This document shows, piece by piece, positions 1 to 6,534 of a DNA stretch of 6,655 bases. Position 1 is the first letter of the stretch. Every line of letters begins with the position of its first letter. The notes under the pieces were generated by a model that did no database searches, had not been told where the DNA came from, and was given only the letters and a program-made list of their open reading frames with translations. The stretch lies in contig JACDDF010000129.1 of NCBI GenBank assembly GCA_013817135.1, positions 1 through 6,655 of the forward strand, given 5' to 3'. This DNA is from Nitrospirales bacterium. GTDB lineage: Bacteria > Nitrospirota > Nitrospiria > Nitrospirales > UBA8639. The translations under genes and the position numbers were made by a program.

Positions 1-26
1 GCCTTGAACAAAATAATGAACGATCG

Positions 27-34
27 AAGGGGGG
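27..34 (+). promoter_or_regulatory. Shine-Dalgarno stretch that sets the start of the bd-like oxidase gene
   Basis: The purine run AAGGGGGG ends five bases before the ATG at 40. This favours that ATG over the in-frame TTG at 4, the ATG at 16 (which lies upstream of the run) and the ATG at 85, whose only purine stretch directly abuts the codon. Confidence 0.6.
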
Positions 35-39
35 CCAGA

Positions 40-1902
40 ATGAAATCGGCCGGCCAATTAGGACATACAACCGTTGCGCAAGGAATGAATAGAATGCCTG
101 GATTGCTTAAATTAGCAAGTTTTTTGGCCCTCCTCTTTCTACCGGCTTTGGCTATGGCCGCTGGAGGTGCTGAAATTCAGGCCATGTCGGTGGAATATCG
201 GGATGTCCCTGGAATCGGTAGTCGTAACCTGGTATGGATTGTCGCCCAACAGCATTTGTTGCTGGCTGGCTTCGTTCTAGGTGTCCCGATTTTTGCCTGG
301 ATTTGTGAATTGGTTGGATGGAAAACAAAAGAAACCAGGTATGACAAGCTCGCCAAAGAATTTACAAAGCTTTTGACGTCAGCCTATGCCACCACGGCTC
401 TTTTCGGAGGAATACTTTTGTTCCTTCTGATCGGACTCTATCCAAAGTTGATGGCCTACCTGACCGATATGTTTTTCCCTTCTTTCCTAGTGTATTGCCT
501 GCTCTTCTTATTGGAAACGGCCACCCTCTATATGTATTGGTATGGGTGGGATTATATGCAGGGAAATAAAAAGGCTTTCCATCTTTTTTTAGGCTTCCTT
601 CTGAATCTTTTTGCCCTCGGAATCATGATCGTTCCCAACTCATGGGCAACCTTCCAGGCCAGTCCGGTCGTGGTGGGGGAGGGCGATGCTTGGGCCAGAG
701 CGTGGATGGCTATGCAAAACCCCACTTGGTGGCCTGTCAATATCCATCGATTGATCGCAAACGTCGTATTGGGTGGATTTATTGTCGGGGCGTATGCAGG
801 TGTCCGCTATTTACTTGCGGTTTCGCGTGAAGAGCGGGAACATTACGATTGGATGGGGTATGTCGGGAATTTTATAGGGGTGTTTGGTATGTTGCCACTT
901 CCATTTGCCGGCTATTGGCTCATGCGGGAGGTCTACCAATACAACCAACAAATGGGGATTACCCTTATGGGTGGGTTCTTGGCATGGCTGTTTATTCTTC
1001 AGGCCATGCTGATCGGTGTGCTTTTCCTTGGAGCAAATTATTATTTTTGGATGGGAATTACCCACAGAATACCAGGGTCTGAAGCCCAATATAAAAAACC
1101 GGTCATGGCGATGCTCCTCGTCTTATTATTATGCCTTGGTGTGTGGATGACTCCACATTCCTTGGTGGCAAGCTTGGCCGAAGCCCAAAAAATGGGTGGC
1201 ACCCACCATCCTTTACTAGGTGTGTTCGGGGTAATGTCAGCCAAAATGACGGTAGCAAATCTGATGATACTGGTCACGTTTATGAGTTTTATTATGTATT
1301 GGCGAGCGGGAAAACAAGAAACCGCTGGGTGGGCCAAGGCGGCCAAAGCAATTATGGGCGCCTTGCTGGTCATCGCAGGTATCGCCGTAGTGGTCCTCGG
1401 GGTTTGGGGGTATTTTGTCCCAGCTATTATCCGTATTAATTATTTCTCAGTTGCGCAGGTGTTAATTGTCCTGTTCATCATGGTTACGTTCACTCCATTA
1501 ACTGCTTTGTTAATGAAAAGTGCAAAGACGACAACGGAAATGGTGTGGGGAAAAATGCCAATTCGAGCCGGGTATAGTTTAGTCTTAAATGCGGTTATGG
1601 TGATCCTACTTATGTCCCTGATGGGATATGCACGTTCATCATCTCGGGTACATTGGCACATTTATGGGGTCATGAGAGACACCTCGGATTATGCCTATTC
1701 TCCCGCGTTGGGTTATGCGGCGGCATTTATGTCCCTGAATACCTTTGTGTTTTGCCTGATCGTCGCTTTTATCTTTTGGGTGGCAACCTTGGGAGATAAA
1801 GCCAAAGCTCAGACACCAAAGTCTTCCACTGTGGATATTCCTGGCCACACAACTCCGGCTATGGCTGGGGGTGCCCCAAGTTCAGTGGAAAAACTTGATT
1901 AG
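40..1902 (+). CDS. cytochrome bd-like oxidase subunit I (CydA superfamily, divergent non-canonical type)
   Basis: This is a predicted inner-membrane heme protein of about 620 residues, longer than E. coli CydA (522). From the ATG at 40 it opens with a signal-peptide-like stretch (residues 22-40, ending AMA), then about 13 hydrophobic helices. A signal peptide fits the outward N-terminus of CydA. By eye, H72 (AQQHLLLAG) matches the first-helix heme histidine, E159 in LLETATLYMYWYGWD matches E. coli E107, PNSW (199-202) matches ANGW, and H236 and M403 are candidate heme b558 ligands. The GRQPW motif, the long quinone-binding loop and a counterpart of E99 (V151 here) are missing. Extra helices and histidines (H389-H390, H538, H540) are present. 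No CydB lies in the window; four heme proteins follow in the same direction. It probably reduces oxygen or another small oxidant with electrons from cytochrome c. Family membership is fairly secure; catalytic activity is inferred. It could instead be a non-oxidase electron-transfer subunit. Confidence 0.8.
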   Translation: MKSAGQLGHTTVAQGMNRMPGLLKLASFLALLFLPALAMAAGGAEIQAMSVEYRDVPGIGSRNLVWIVAQQHLLLAGFVLGVPIFAWICELVGWKTKETRYDKLAKEFTKLLTSAYATTALFGGILLFLLIGLYPKLMAYLTDMFFPSFLVYCLLFLLETATLYMYWYGWDYMQGNKKAFHLFLGFLLNLFALGIMIVPNSWATFQASPVVVGEGDAWARAWMAMQNPTWWPVNIHRLIANVVLGGFIVGAYAGVRYLLAVSREEREHYDWMGYVGNFIGVFGMLPLPFAGYWLMREVYQYNQQMGITLMGGFLAWLFILQAMLIGVLFLGANYYFWMGITHRIPGSEAQYKKPVMAMLLVLLLCLGVWMTPHSLVASLAEAQKMGGTHHPLLGVFGVMSAKMTVANLMILVTFMSFIMYWRAGKQETAGWAKAAKAIMGALLVIAGIAVVVLGVWGYFVPAIIRINYFSVAQVLIVLFIMVTFTPLTALLMKSAKTTTEMVWGKMPIRAGYSLVLNAVMVILLMSLMGYARSSSRVHWHIYGVMRDTSDYAYSPALGYAAAFMSLNTFVFCLIVAFIFWVATLGDKAKAQTPKSSTVDIPGHTTPAMAGGAPSSVEKLD

Positions 1903-1962
1903 GGTTGGAATAAGGGAAAGACTCAATGGCCGTACATCTTTGGAAAGCATGGGTGAGCAAAC

Positions 1963-2601
1963 ATGAGTGAAGTCGCGCTATTGCAAATAATAGGCATGTG
2001 TGTCATTGGGGTAGGTATTCTTATCCTGCTGTTTATTAAGGGGATGTTCCTTCGGGTGCTTGGTTTCGTCGCGATGGTGTTGGGCGTCTTTAGTTTGATT
2101 GCCTTGAGTGTTCCACAAATGGCGTCATTACCTCCGGCGGTAGAAACATTCGATCTTGCCAGCGTGAAAAGTCCAGATGATTTGGCCTCAATTGGGCAGA
2201 AGATATTTTTTAGCAAAGGACAATGCGCCTTGTGCCATTCCATTGGACCAAGTGAGTCGGCCCGGTGCCCTGATTTGAATGGCATTGGAGCGAAACTGGC
2301 TCCTGAATTTATCTATGAAAGTTTAACCCAGCCTCAAGCCTATATTTATTTGGACTTCAGGCATGATGGTATTCCAAAAGAATATCCGGCACAGATGCCT
2401 CATATCGACAAGGATCCCATTGGCTTAAGCAAGCAGGAAATATATTCGGTCATTGCGTTTCTCCAAAAAATGAGTGGGGAGCCCATCAGTATCAAAGTTG
2501 AAGATATAATGGATTCTGCACAAGAACCGGTCAATTCCTTAAAGGTGGCTTCGGTCTTTTCGCCACTTAAATCTCAAATGCAGAATTTGGCAGCACGGTA
2601 A
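1963..2601 (+). CDS. membrane-anchored monoheme cytochrome c (class I), two N-terminal helices
   Basis: This 212-residue protein begins with two hydrophobic helices (about 5-26 and 29-49), which should place both ends outside the membrane. A single cytochrome c domain follows. The heme site is C88-A-L-C91-H92, and M145 in AQMPHID is the likely sixth ligand. C102 (RCPDLNG) is an additional cysteine just after the heme site, where class I cytochromes usually have a GPxLxG-like segment. About 40 residues after the heme domain form a tail of no recognised type. The start at 1963 has GGTGA at 1952-1956, six bases ahead. It begins 60 bases after the bd-like gene and ends 28 bases before the next cytochrome, consistent with one transcript. 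The probable role is passing electrons to or from the bd-like core at the outer membrane face. The exact partner is inferred from gene order. Confidence 0.85.
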   Translation: MSEVALLQIIGMCVIGVGILILLFIKGMFLRVLGFVAMVLGVFSLIALSVPQMASLPPAVETFDLASVKSPDDLASIGQKIFFSKGQCALCHSIGPSESARCPDLNGIGAKLAPEFIYESLTQPQAYIYLDFRHDGIPKEYPAQMPHIDKDPIGLSKQEIYSVIAFLQKMSGEPISIKVEDIMDSAQEPVNSLKVASVFSPLKSQMQNLAAR

Positions 2602-2629
2602 AGGGAATAGCCAGAATGAGGAGAACATC

Positions 2630-3358
2630 ATGAAAGGCCCTATTATTAGTGGAGCAATTATTCTTGCTGGAGTGTTTATATTTTTAAAGTTCATTCTTCC
2701 GTTAGTGACGGCACCTCTTCCAGCCAGTTTAATTTATCTGTACTTGGCCCTTGCTCTGAGTGGCATTATGATTTATGGGACCATGAGTGCTCCTTCTTTG
2801 GAGGCCATGATGGGTCCAATTTTTAGATTTTTATCGGGGAAAGGACAGACCGGAGCAGGACAGATGGCCCGGTTGGCGGTCTTGGTAATGTTCCCGCTTT
2901 TGGTGGGATGGCAGACGTACAGTCGTTTGGTACCTAGCGATCTTCCGCCTGCCGAAAACAGGACCATTCATCCCGCCCCTCCCGGTGAATTTGTCGGATT
3001 ATCAAACCCTTATCCCAAAACACCTGAAAATATTATGATGGGCAAAGGCCTGTATGCCGCCTACTGCTCACCCTGTCACGGAGCAAATTATGATGGAAAG
3101 GGCCCGGCAGCCCCGGGGTTTAATCCTCCTCCTGCCAACTTTAGTGATCCGGGGACTATAGCGCAGTTACAAGAGGCGTATTTGTTCTGGAGGATAAAAA
3201 AAGGTGGAGTGGGTTTACCGGTAGAAGGAATGCCTTGGAAATCGGCTATGCCACGATGGGAAGTTGAATTGCCAGAAGAATTTATTTGGAAAATTATTAT
3301 GGGTGAATATGATGGGGCACACCAATCCCCTCGGACTTGGGAAGAAGAAGAAGAATAG
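2630..3358 (+). CDS. membrane-anchored monoheme cytochrome c, three N-terminal helices
   Basis: This 242-residue protein has three hydrophobic helices (about 3-28, 33-51 and 80-98), so the heme domain should sit outside the membrane with the N-terminus inside. The heme site is C146-S-P-C149-H150 in the class I context YAAYCSPCHG. M201 and M207 in the GMPWKSAMP segment are candidate sixth ligands, with M207 in the usual AMP position. The protein ends in five consecutive glutamates encoded by five GAA codons. A strong ribosome site, GAGGAGA at 2618-2624, lies five bases before the ATG. It differs from the preceding cytochrome in helix number and shows no obvious recent duplication. The likely function is one-electron transfer within the same membrane module. 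Cytochrome identity is secure; the partner assignment is inferred. Confidence 0.87.
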   Translation: MKGPIISGAIILAGVFIFLKFILPLVTAPLPASLIYLYLALALSGIMIYGTMSAPSLEAMMGPIFRFLSGKGQTGAGQMARLAVLVMFPLLVGWQTYSRLVPSDLPPAENRTIHPAPPGEFVGLSNPYPKTPENIMMGKGLYAAYCSPCHGANYDGKGPAAPGFNPPPANFSDPGTIAQLQEAYLFWRIKKGGVGLPVEGMPWKSAMPRWEVELPEEFIWKIIMGEYDGAHQSPRTWEEEEE

Positions 3359-3388
3359 CCTCAAGCCAATCATGTTATGAATGAATGA

Positions 3389-3395
3389 GTGGAGA
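3389..3395 (+). promoter_or_regulatory. Shine-Dalgarno site supporting the ATG at 3403
   Basis: GTGGAGA lies seven bases before the ATG at 3403. That start gives a clean signal peptide. The in-frame ATG at 3385 would add SGEYD with two acidic residues ahead of it and has no comparable upstream site. Confidence 0.55.
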
Positions 3396-3402
3396 ATATG
3401 AC

Positions 3403-4239
3403 ATGTTGAACGGACTAGGAAGCCTAAGGACACTATCCATTATTGGGCTGTTCGGGGTCCTGGGATTTTCGTCAGCTTTTGCCAGTGAACCTCCTGCTTC
3501 TGATGAACCAGGTAGTGTCTCGGTTCGAATGTATCAATTAGAAGGCAGCTTGCCGTCAGAAGACCCTAATTCTTCACAATGGGATACAGTCCCTGGTTCC
3601 GAATTTAACTTGGCGCCTCAGGTGCATTGGCCTCCTAGAATCCAGGAGGTGACTGTGAAGTCGGTCAAGGTTAAAGGGGTTCATAATGGCCAAGAACTGG
3701 TTATTCTCGTGGAATATGCCGATCCGACCGAAGATGCGGCCGATGCCGCAGCACTTGAATTTATGGTGGGTGATAAACCAAGTCATTTCGCCCATGGGCA
3801 AGAAATGTTGCAGGTTGAAGGTGGACCGGTAAACATTTGGTTTTGGAAAAATGAAAGTGGCAAAGCGGTTGATATGAGCGCGAAAGGGTTTAAGACCCTG
3901 GAAACCCAACCCCACCAGGATGTGCAAGCAAAAGGGGTTTGGCAAAATGGCACATGGAAAGTGGTCTTTTCCCGTTTATTGAAAACCGAGGATGGCCAGG
4001 ATGTTCAAGTGGAGGAAGGCGAATGGCGTAATGTAGCATTTGCCTTTTGGGATGGGGCAGTTGTCGATGGTCTGGTAAAGGAAAAAGGGGGTCAGAAAGC
4101 CATCTCTACTTGGTGGTATATTCGGGCAGAACCGAGTGCAGATAATTCCGTTTTTGGTTGGGTTATTTTGGGGTTGGTCCTCGCAGCGGCCTTTGAATTA
4201 GTGATAGTCAGAAAACTGAGAAAGGGGCAATCAGTATGA
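3403..4239 (+). CDS. NxrC/EbdC-like heme b protein (ethylbenzene dehydrogenase-type gamma subunit family) with C-terminal membrane anchor
   Basis: This 278-residue protein has a signal peptide (cleavage likely after A25-F-A27) and a beta-rich domain. Its hallmarks match the heme b gamma subunits of type II DMSO-reductase-family enzymes (ethylbenzene, dimethylsulfide and selenate enzymes, and candidate nitrite oxidoreductase gamma subunits): VNIWFWK at 143-149, WKVVFSR at 185-191, AFAFWDG at 212-218, and KAISTWW starting at K232. In ethylbenzene dehydrogenase the heme b is held by a methionine and a lysine. K232 fits the lysine; near the usual methionine position the sequence reads HFAHG, with H131. 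Residues 249-269 form a helix followed by RKLRK, a stop-transfer pattern, so it is anchored facing outward. It overlaps the next gene by four bases (ATGA). No NxrA or NxrB is present here. It probably carries electrons between a periplasmic source and the neighbouring cytochromes. Family assignment is good; pairing with a nitrite oxidoreductase is only a possibility. Confidence 0.8.
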   Translation: MLNGLGSLRTLSIIGLFGVLGFSSAFASEPPASDEPGSVSVRMYQLEGSLPSEDPNSSQWDTVPGSEFNLAPQVHWPPRIQEVTVKSVKVKGVHNGQELVILVEYADPTEDAADAAALEFMVGDKPSHFAHGQEMLQVEGGPVNIWFWKNESGKAVDMSAKGFKTLETQPHQDVQAKGVWQNGTWKVVFSRLLKTEDGQDVQVEEGEWRNVAFAFWDGAVVDGLVKEKGGQKAISTWWYIRAEPSADNSVFGWVILGLVLAAAFELVIVRKLRKGQSV

Positions 4240-5276
4240 AACGGGTAGCGGCAGGCGGTCGCGATATGACAGTCATCGGGTTGGCCGTACTCGGAATAAC
4301 CTTCACGCTATTTTCTGGCTGTGCGCTTTTCGAGGATGAAAGAACAGCAAAGGGTCGAAAGCTCTATAACCATTATTGTAGCCATTGCCATGGGGAAACC
4401 GGACAACAGGGGGAAGGTTTTAATTGGGAGCGCATGTCGGACCCTAGACCTAAAAATCTGGCATCTAACGCGGAAATGTCCACTTTCAGTGATGAAGAGA
4501 TTTTTCATACCGTTTATCGGGACATGAAAGATACGACGGATCCAAAAGTAATTGATGATGAGAACTACTTTGCAGTACCCACCATGCCGACCTTTAAGTA
4601 TACGTTATCGGAGGAAGAAATCTGGTCAATTGTTGGATACGTTCGGACCCTCCATGGGATGTCGCTGAGCTATGATCTGGAAACCAGAAAGAAAGAATTA
4701 GAAGAGGTATTTCAGGTAGCACAGCAGGAGATGGAAACGACAAAAACCGCCTATGAGACCGCAACCGAAAAAGTAGAGGCCGCGCAAGGAGCCTATGAAG
4801 AAACGTTGACTGATGAGCAGCTTGAAACTTACGAACCCAAAGAAGTGACAATTCCTGAAGAAGAAGTGTTTCTTACAGCCAATGAAAAATATGAAACGGC
4901 AAAGGCCGCCGTTGATAATTTTTCAAAACGACCGAAAAAGCCACAAGTATCACGACCTGATCTTTCCATCGCTGATGAAGACCGTGTGGCCCAGGCGAAG
5001 CTGGGAAAGCAATTATATAACGATAAATATGGATGTCAGGGATGTCATAGTCTCAACGATGAAGGTGGGCTGGTTGGCCCTGCATTGGATCGAGCAGGGT
5101 TTCGCCTCAATCCTACATGGGTCTATCGCTGGATTCTGTATCCTCAAGCCATGAAAAAACATACTAGGATGCCGAACTTGGGGATTTCAGAGCAAGATGC
5201 AAAGGCACTCACGTATTATCTAGCGACGCTCCAGGCCCCAAAGCCTGAAAAACCAAGTTCCCCGTCAGAAAAATAA
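4236..5276 (+). CDS. diheme cytochrome c lipoprotein with a coiled-coil linker between heme domains
   Basis: This 346-residue protein has a positively charged N-terminus, a hydrophobic stretch and the lipobox-like LFSGC ending at C29, suggesting a lipid-anchored periplasmic protein. Phenylalanine at the -3 position is less common than leucine or valine. Domain one has C48-S-H-C51-H52 and M117 (PTMPTF) as the likely sixth ligand. Domain two has C267-Q-G-C270-H271 and M312 (TRMPNL). Between them, residues about 143-232 are rich in E, K, A and Q with long helical character, broken near 190-205 by a proline-containing segment (YEPKEVTIPEE), as expected of a helical hairpin or coiled coil. The two arms carry similar stretches (TAYETATEKVEAA and TANEKYETAKAAV). 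The ATG overlaps the previous stop, with AAAGGGG upstream, indicating translational coupling to the heme b protein. It is the last gene of the operon and probably relays electrons across a distance or bridges partners. Confidence 0.86.
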   Translation: MKRVAAGGRDMTVIGLAVLGITFTLFSGCALFEDERTAKGRKLYNHYCSHCHGETGQQGEGFNWERMSDPRPKNLASNAEMSTFSDEEIFHTVYRDMKDTTDPKVIDDENYFAVPTMPTFKYTLSEEEIWSIVGYVRTLHGMSLSYDLETRKKELEEVFQVAQQEMETTKTAYETATEKVEAAQGAYEETLTDEQLETYEPKEVTIPEEEVFLTANEKYETAKAAVDNFSKRPKKPQVSRPDLSIADEDRVAQAKLGKQLYNDKYGCQGCHSLNDEGGLVGPALDRAGFRLNPTWVYRWILYPQAMKKHTRMPNLGISEQDAKALTYYLATLQAPKPEKPSSPSEK

Positions 5277-5292
5277 CCTCCCAACGGACCTT

Positions 5293-5319
5293 CTTCTCTC
5301 CACGAGAAGTGTCTTTTCT
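5293..5319 (+). terminator. weak intrinsic terminator candidate after the cytochrome operon
   Basis: CTTCTC (5293-5298) and GAGAAG (5304-5309) form a perfect six-base-pair stem with the five-base loop TCCAC. The T-rich stretch TGTCTTTTCT follows. It lies 17 bases after the last stop codon of the operon. The stem is short and only half G/C, so termination may be partial. Confidence 0.4.
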
Positions 5320-5401
5320 AGGCAAACCATTAGCCAAAAAAGATGCTCTTCTATGATTTTTATTCGTGCTAGGAACCTGTTTAAACGCTCGTGCTTCTAA
5401 G

Positions 5402-5428
5402 AAAAAAAAATGCCTTTGATGACCAGGC
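5402..5428 (-). terminator. possible intrinsic terminator for the ubiA-type gene
   Basis: Read on the minus strand, GCCT and AGGC (plus-strand 5425-5428 and 5412-5415) form a four-base-pair stem with a nine-base loop. One base later comes a run of nine T residues (5402-5410). It lies about 110 bases beyond the stop of the minus-strand gene. The T run is convincing; the stem is very short. Confidence 0.3.
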
Positions 5429-5538
5429 CAGGTTGAAAAATAAAAAATGGGGATGAGTGACTGGAATTTGAGTGAGGTGACTGGCTATTGAAAATAAAAG
5501 TGAACGGTCGGTTTGTAGTCCTTCCCTAATTTTTGCAC

Positions 5539-6390
5539 CTATGGAAGCCCCATCAATATTCCTCCTAAAATAAGAGCCCCAATCCAGATATGTTGTTTGA
5601 ATAAAGAGAAGGCTTGCTCTCCTGAAATCTTTGAGCGGAGAAGAAGGACTTGATAGCCTAATATGACAGCTACTCCCATTAAGGTCAAAGAATATTCAAT
5701 TCCAAGATGATTGATCCTGGCGACCAGGGACAAACATGCCAGCATGACTGATCCGGCAATGCCCACCCCAAGCCAGGTGTAGGATCCAAAGAGAATGGCC
5801 GTGGATTTGACTCCAATCCTTTGGTCATCATCCTTGTCCTGTATGGCGTAAATCGTATCGTAGACCATCGCCCAACACACCGTTGCTGCGAAAAGGACCC
5901 AGGCCGACAGGTCCAATTCGTTGCGAACAGCGGCCCACGCCATGACGCCACCCCACCCAAATGCTAACCCCAAAACTAATTGGGGAATATGGATGAAGCG
6001 CTTGCAGAAGGGATATATCCCAGCAAGCAGCAATGCCACAGGACTCAGCAAAAGCGTTAGGGGATTCAAGAGCCATAACAAGATGGCGGCTAACCCAAGC
6101 AAAACGGCCAGAAATGCCAAAGCTTGGGAAGGTGTTAATTGGCCGGACGCGAGGGGACGATGCCGTGTTCGTTGAACTTCCCGATCGAATGACCGGTCAG
6201 CCAGGTCATTCATAATCACCCCCGCACTTCGCATGAGGAATGATCCCAAAATGAAAATCAAAAGGAGTTTAAGCCTGGGCCATCCCTCTGAAGCAAGAAA
6301 CAGGGACCAAAGCGTAGGGAAGATTAAAAGCAGAGTCCCTGTTTGATTGAACAACCGGATGAGATTGGCAAATGCAAGGGAAGGAGGCAT
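5539..6390 (-). CDS. ubiA: 4-hydroxybenzoate polyprenyltransferase-type UbiA-family prenyltransferase
   Basis: This 283-residue integral membrane enzyme (E. coli UbiA is 290) attaches a polyprenyl chain to an aromatic ring in quinone biosynthesis. The first aspartate-rich motif is N61-D62-L-A-D65-R-S-F-D69, followed by the family-typical RTRHRPLASG. The second is in Y177-D178-T-I-Y-A-I-Q-D185-K-D-D-D189, followed by RIGVKSTA. These motifs bind the magnesium-diphosphate of the prenyl donor. The second motif with GVKST is, from memory, the pattern of true UbiA rather than of MqnP of the futalosine menaquinone route, so a 4-hydroxybenzoate-like acceptor is favoured but not proven. About eight or nine helices are apparent. 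The gene converges on the cytochrome operon. The ATG at 6390 lacks a clear Shine-Dalgarno sequence, but family alignment of the opening (ANLIRLFNQTGTLLL) supports it. Confidence 0.9.
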   Translation of the reverse strand: MPPSLAFANLIRLFNQTGTLLLIFPTLWSLFLASEGWPRLKLLLIFILGSFLMRSAGVIMNDLADRSFDREVQRTRHRPLASGQLTPSQALAFLAVLLGLAAILLWLLNPLTLLLSPVALLLAGIYPFCKRFIHIPQLVLGLAFGWGGVMAWAAVRNELDLSAWVLFAATVCWAMVYDTIYAIQDKDDDQRIGVKSTAILFGSYTWLGVGIAGSVMLACLSLVARINHLGIEYSLTLMGVAVILGYQVLLLRSKISGEQAFSLFKQHIWIGALILGGILMGLP

Positions 6391-6534
6391 GGACGGTACG
6401 TAGAGCTGACTAAAAAAATAAGGGAAACGGATGGCGAGATATGAGCATTGGTAAAGACGCCTTATCAGAATCCATAAACTATGAGTTCTGGTTCAGGCGA
6501 ATGTGAATGTCATGACTCAGGAAACCCCACAGGG

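Noticed and set aside
4..39. Upstream extension of the bd-like gene to the TTG at 4 or the ATG at 16
   Set aside because: The purine-rich ribosome site at 27-34 lies inside this extension, and the added residues are charged and not needed for the leader. The ATG at 40 is better placed.
1041..1373. Minus-strand ORF of 110 codons inside the bd-like gene
   Set aside because: It is fully covered by a well-supported membrane protein gene on the plus strand and resembles no family; it is an opposite-strand shadow.
6391..6534. Sigma-70 type promoter for the prenyltransferase
   Set aside because: I looked for paired -35 and -10 hexamers at usual spacing on the minus strand and found none convincing; TTCACA has no matching -10.
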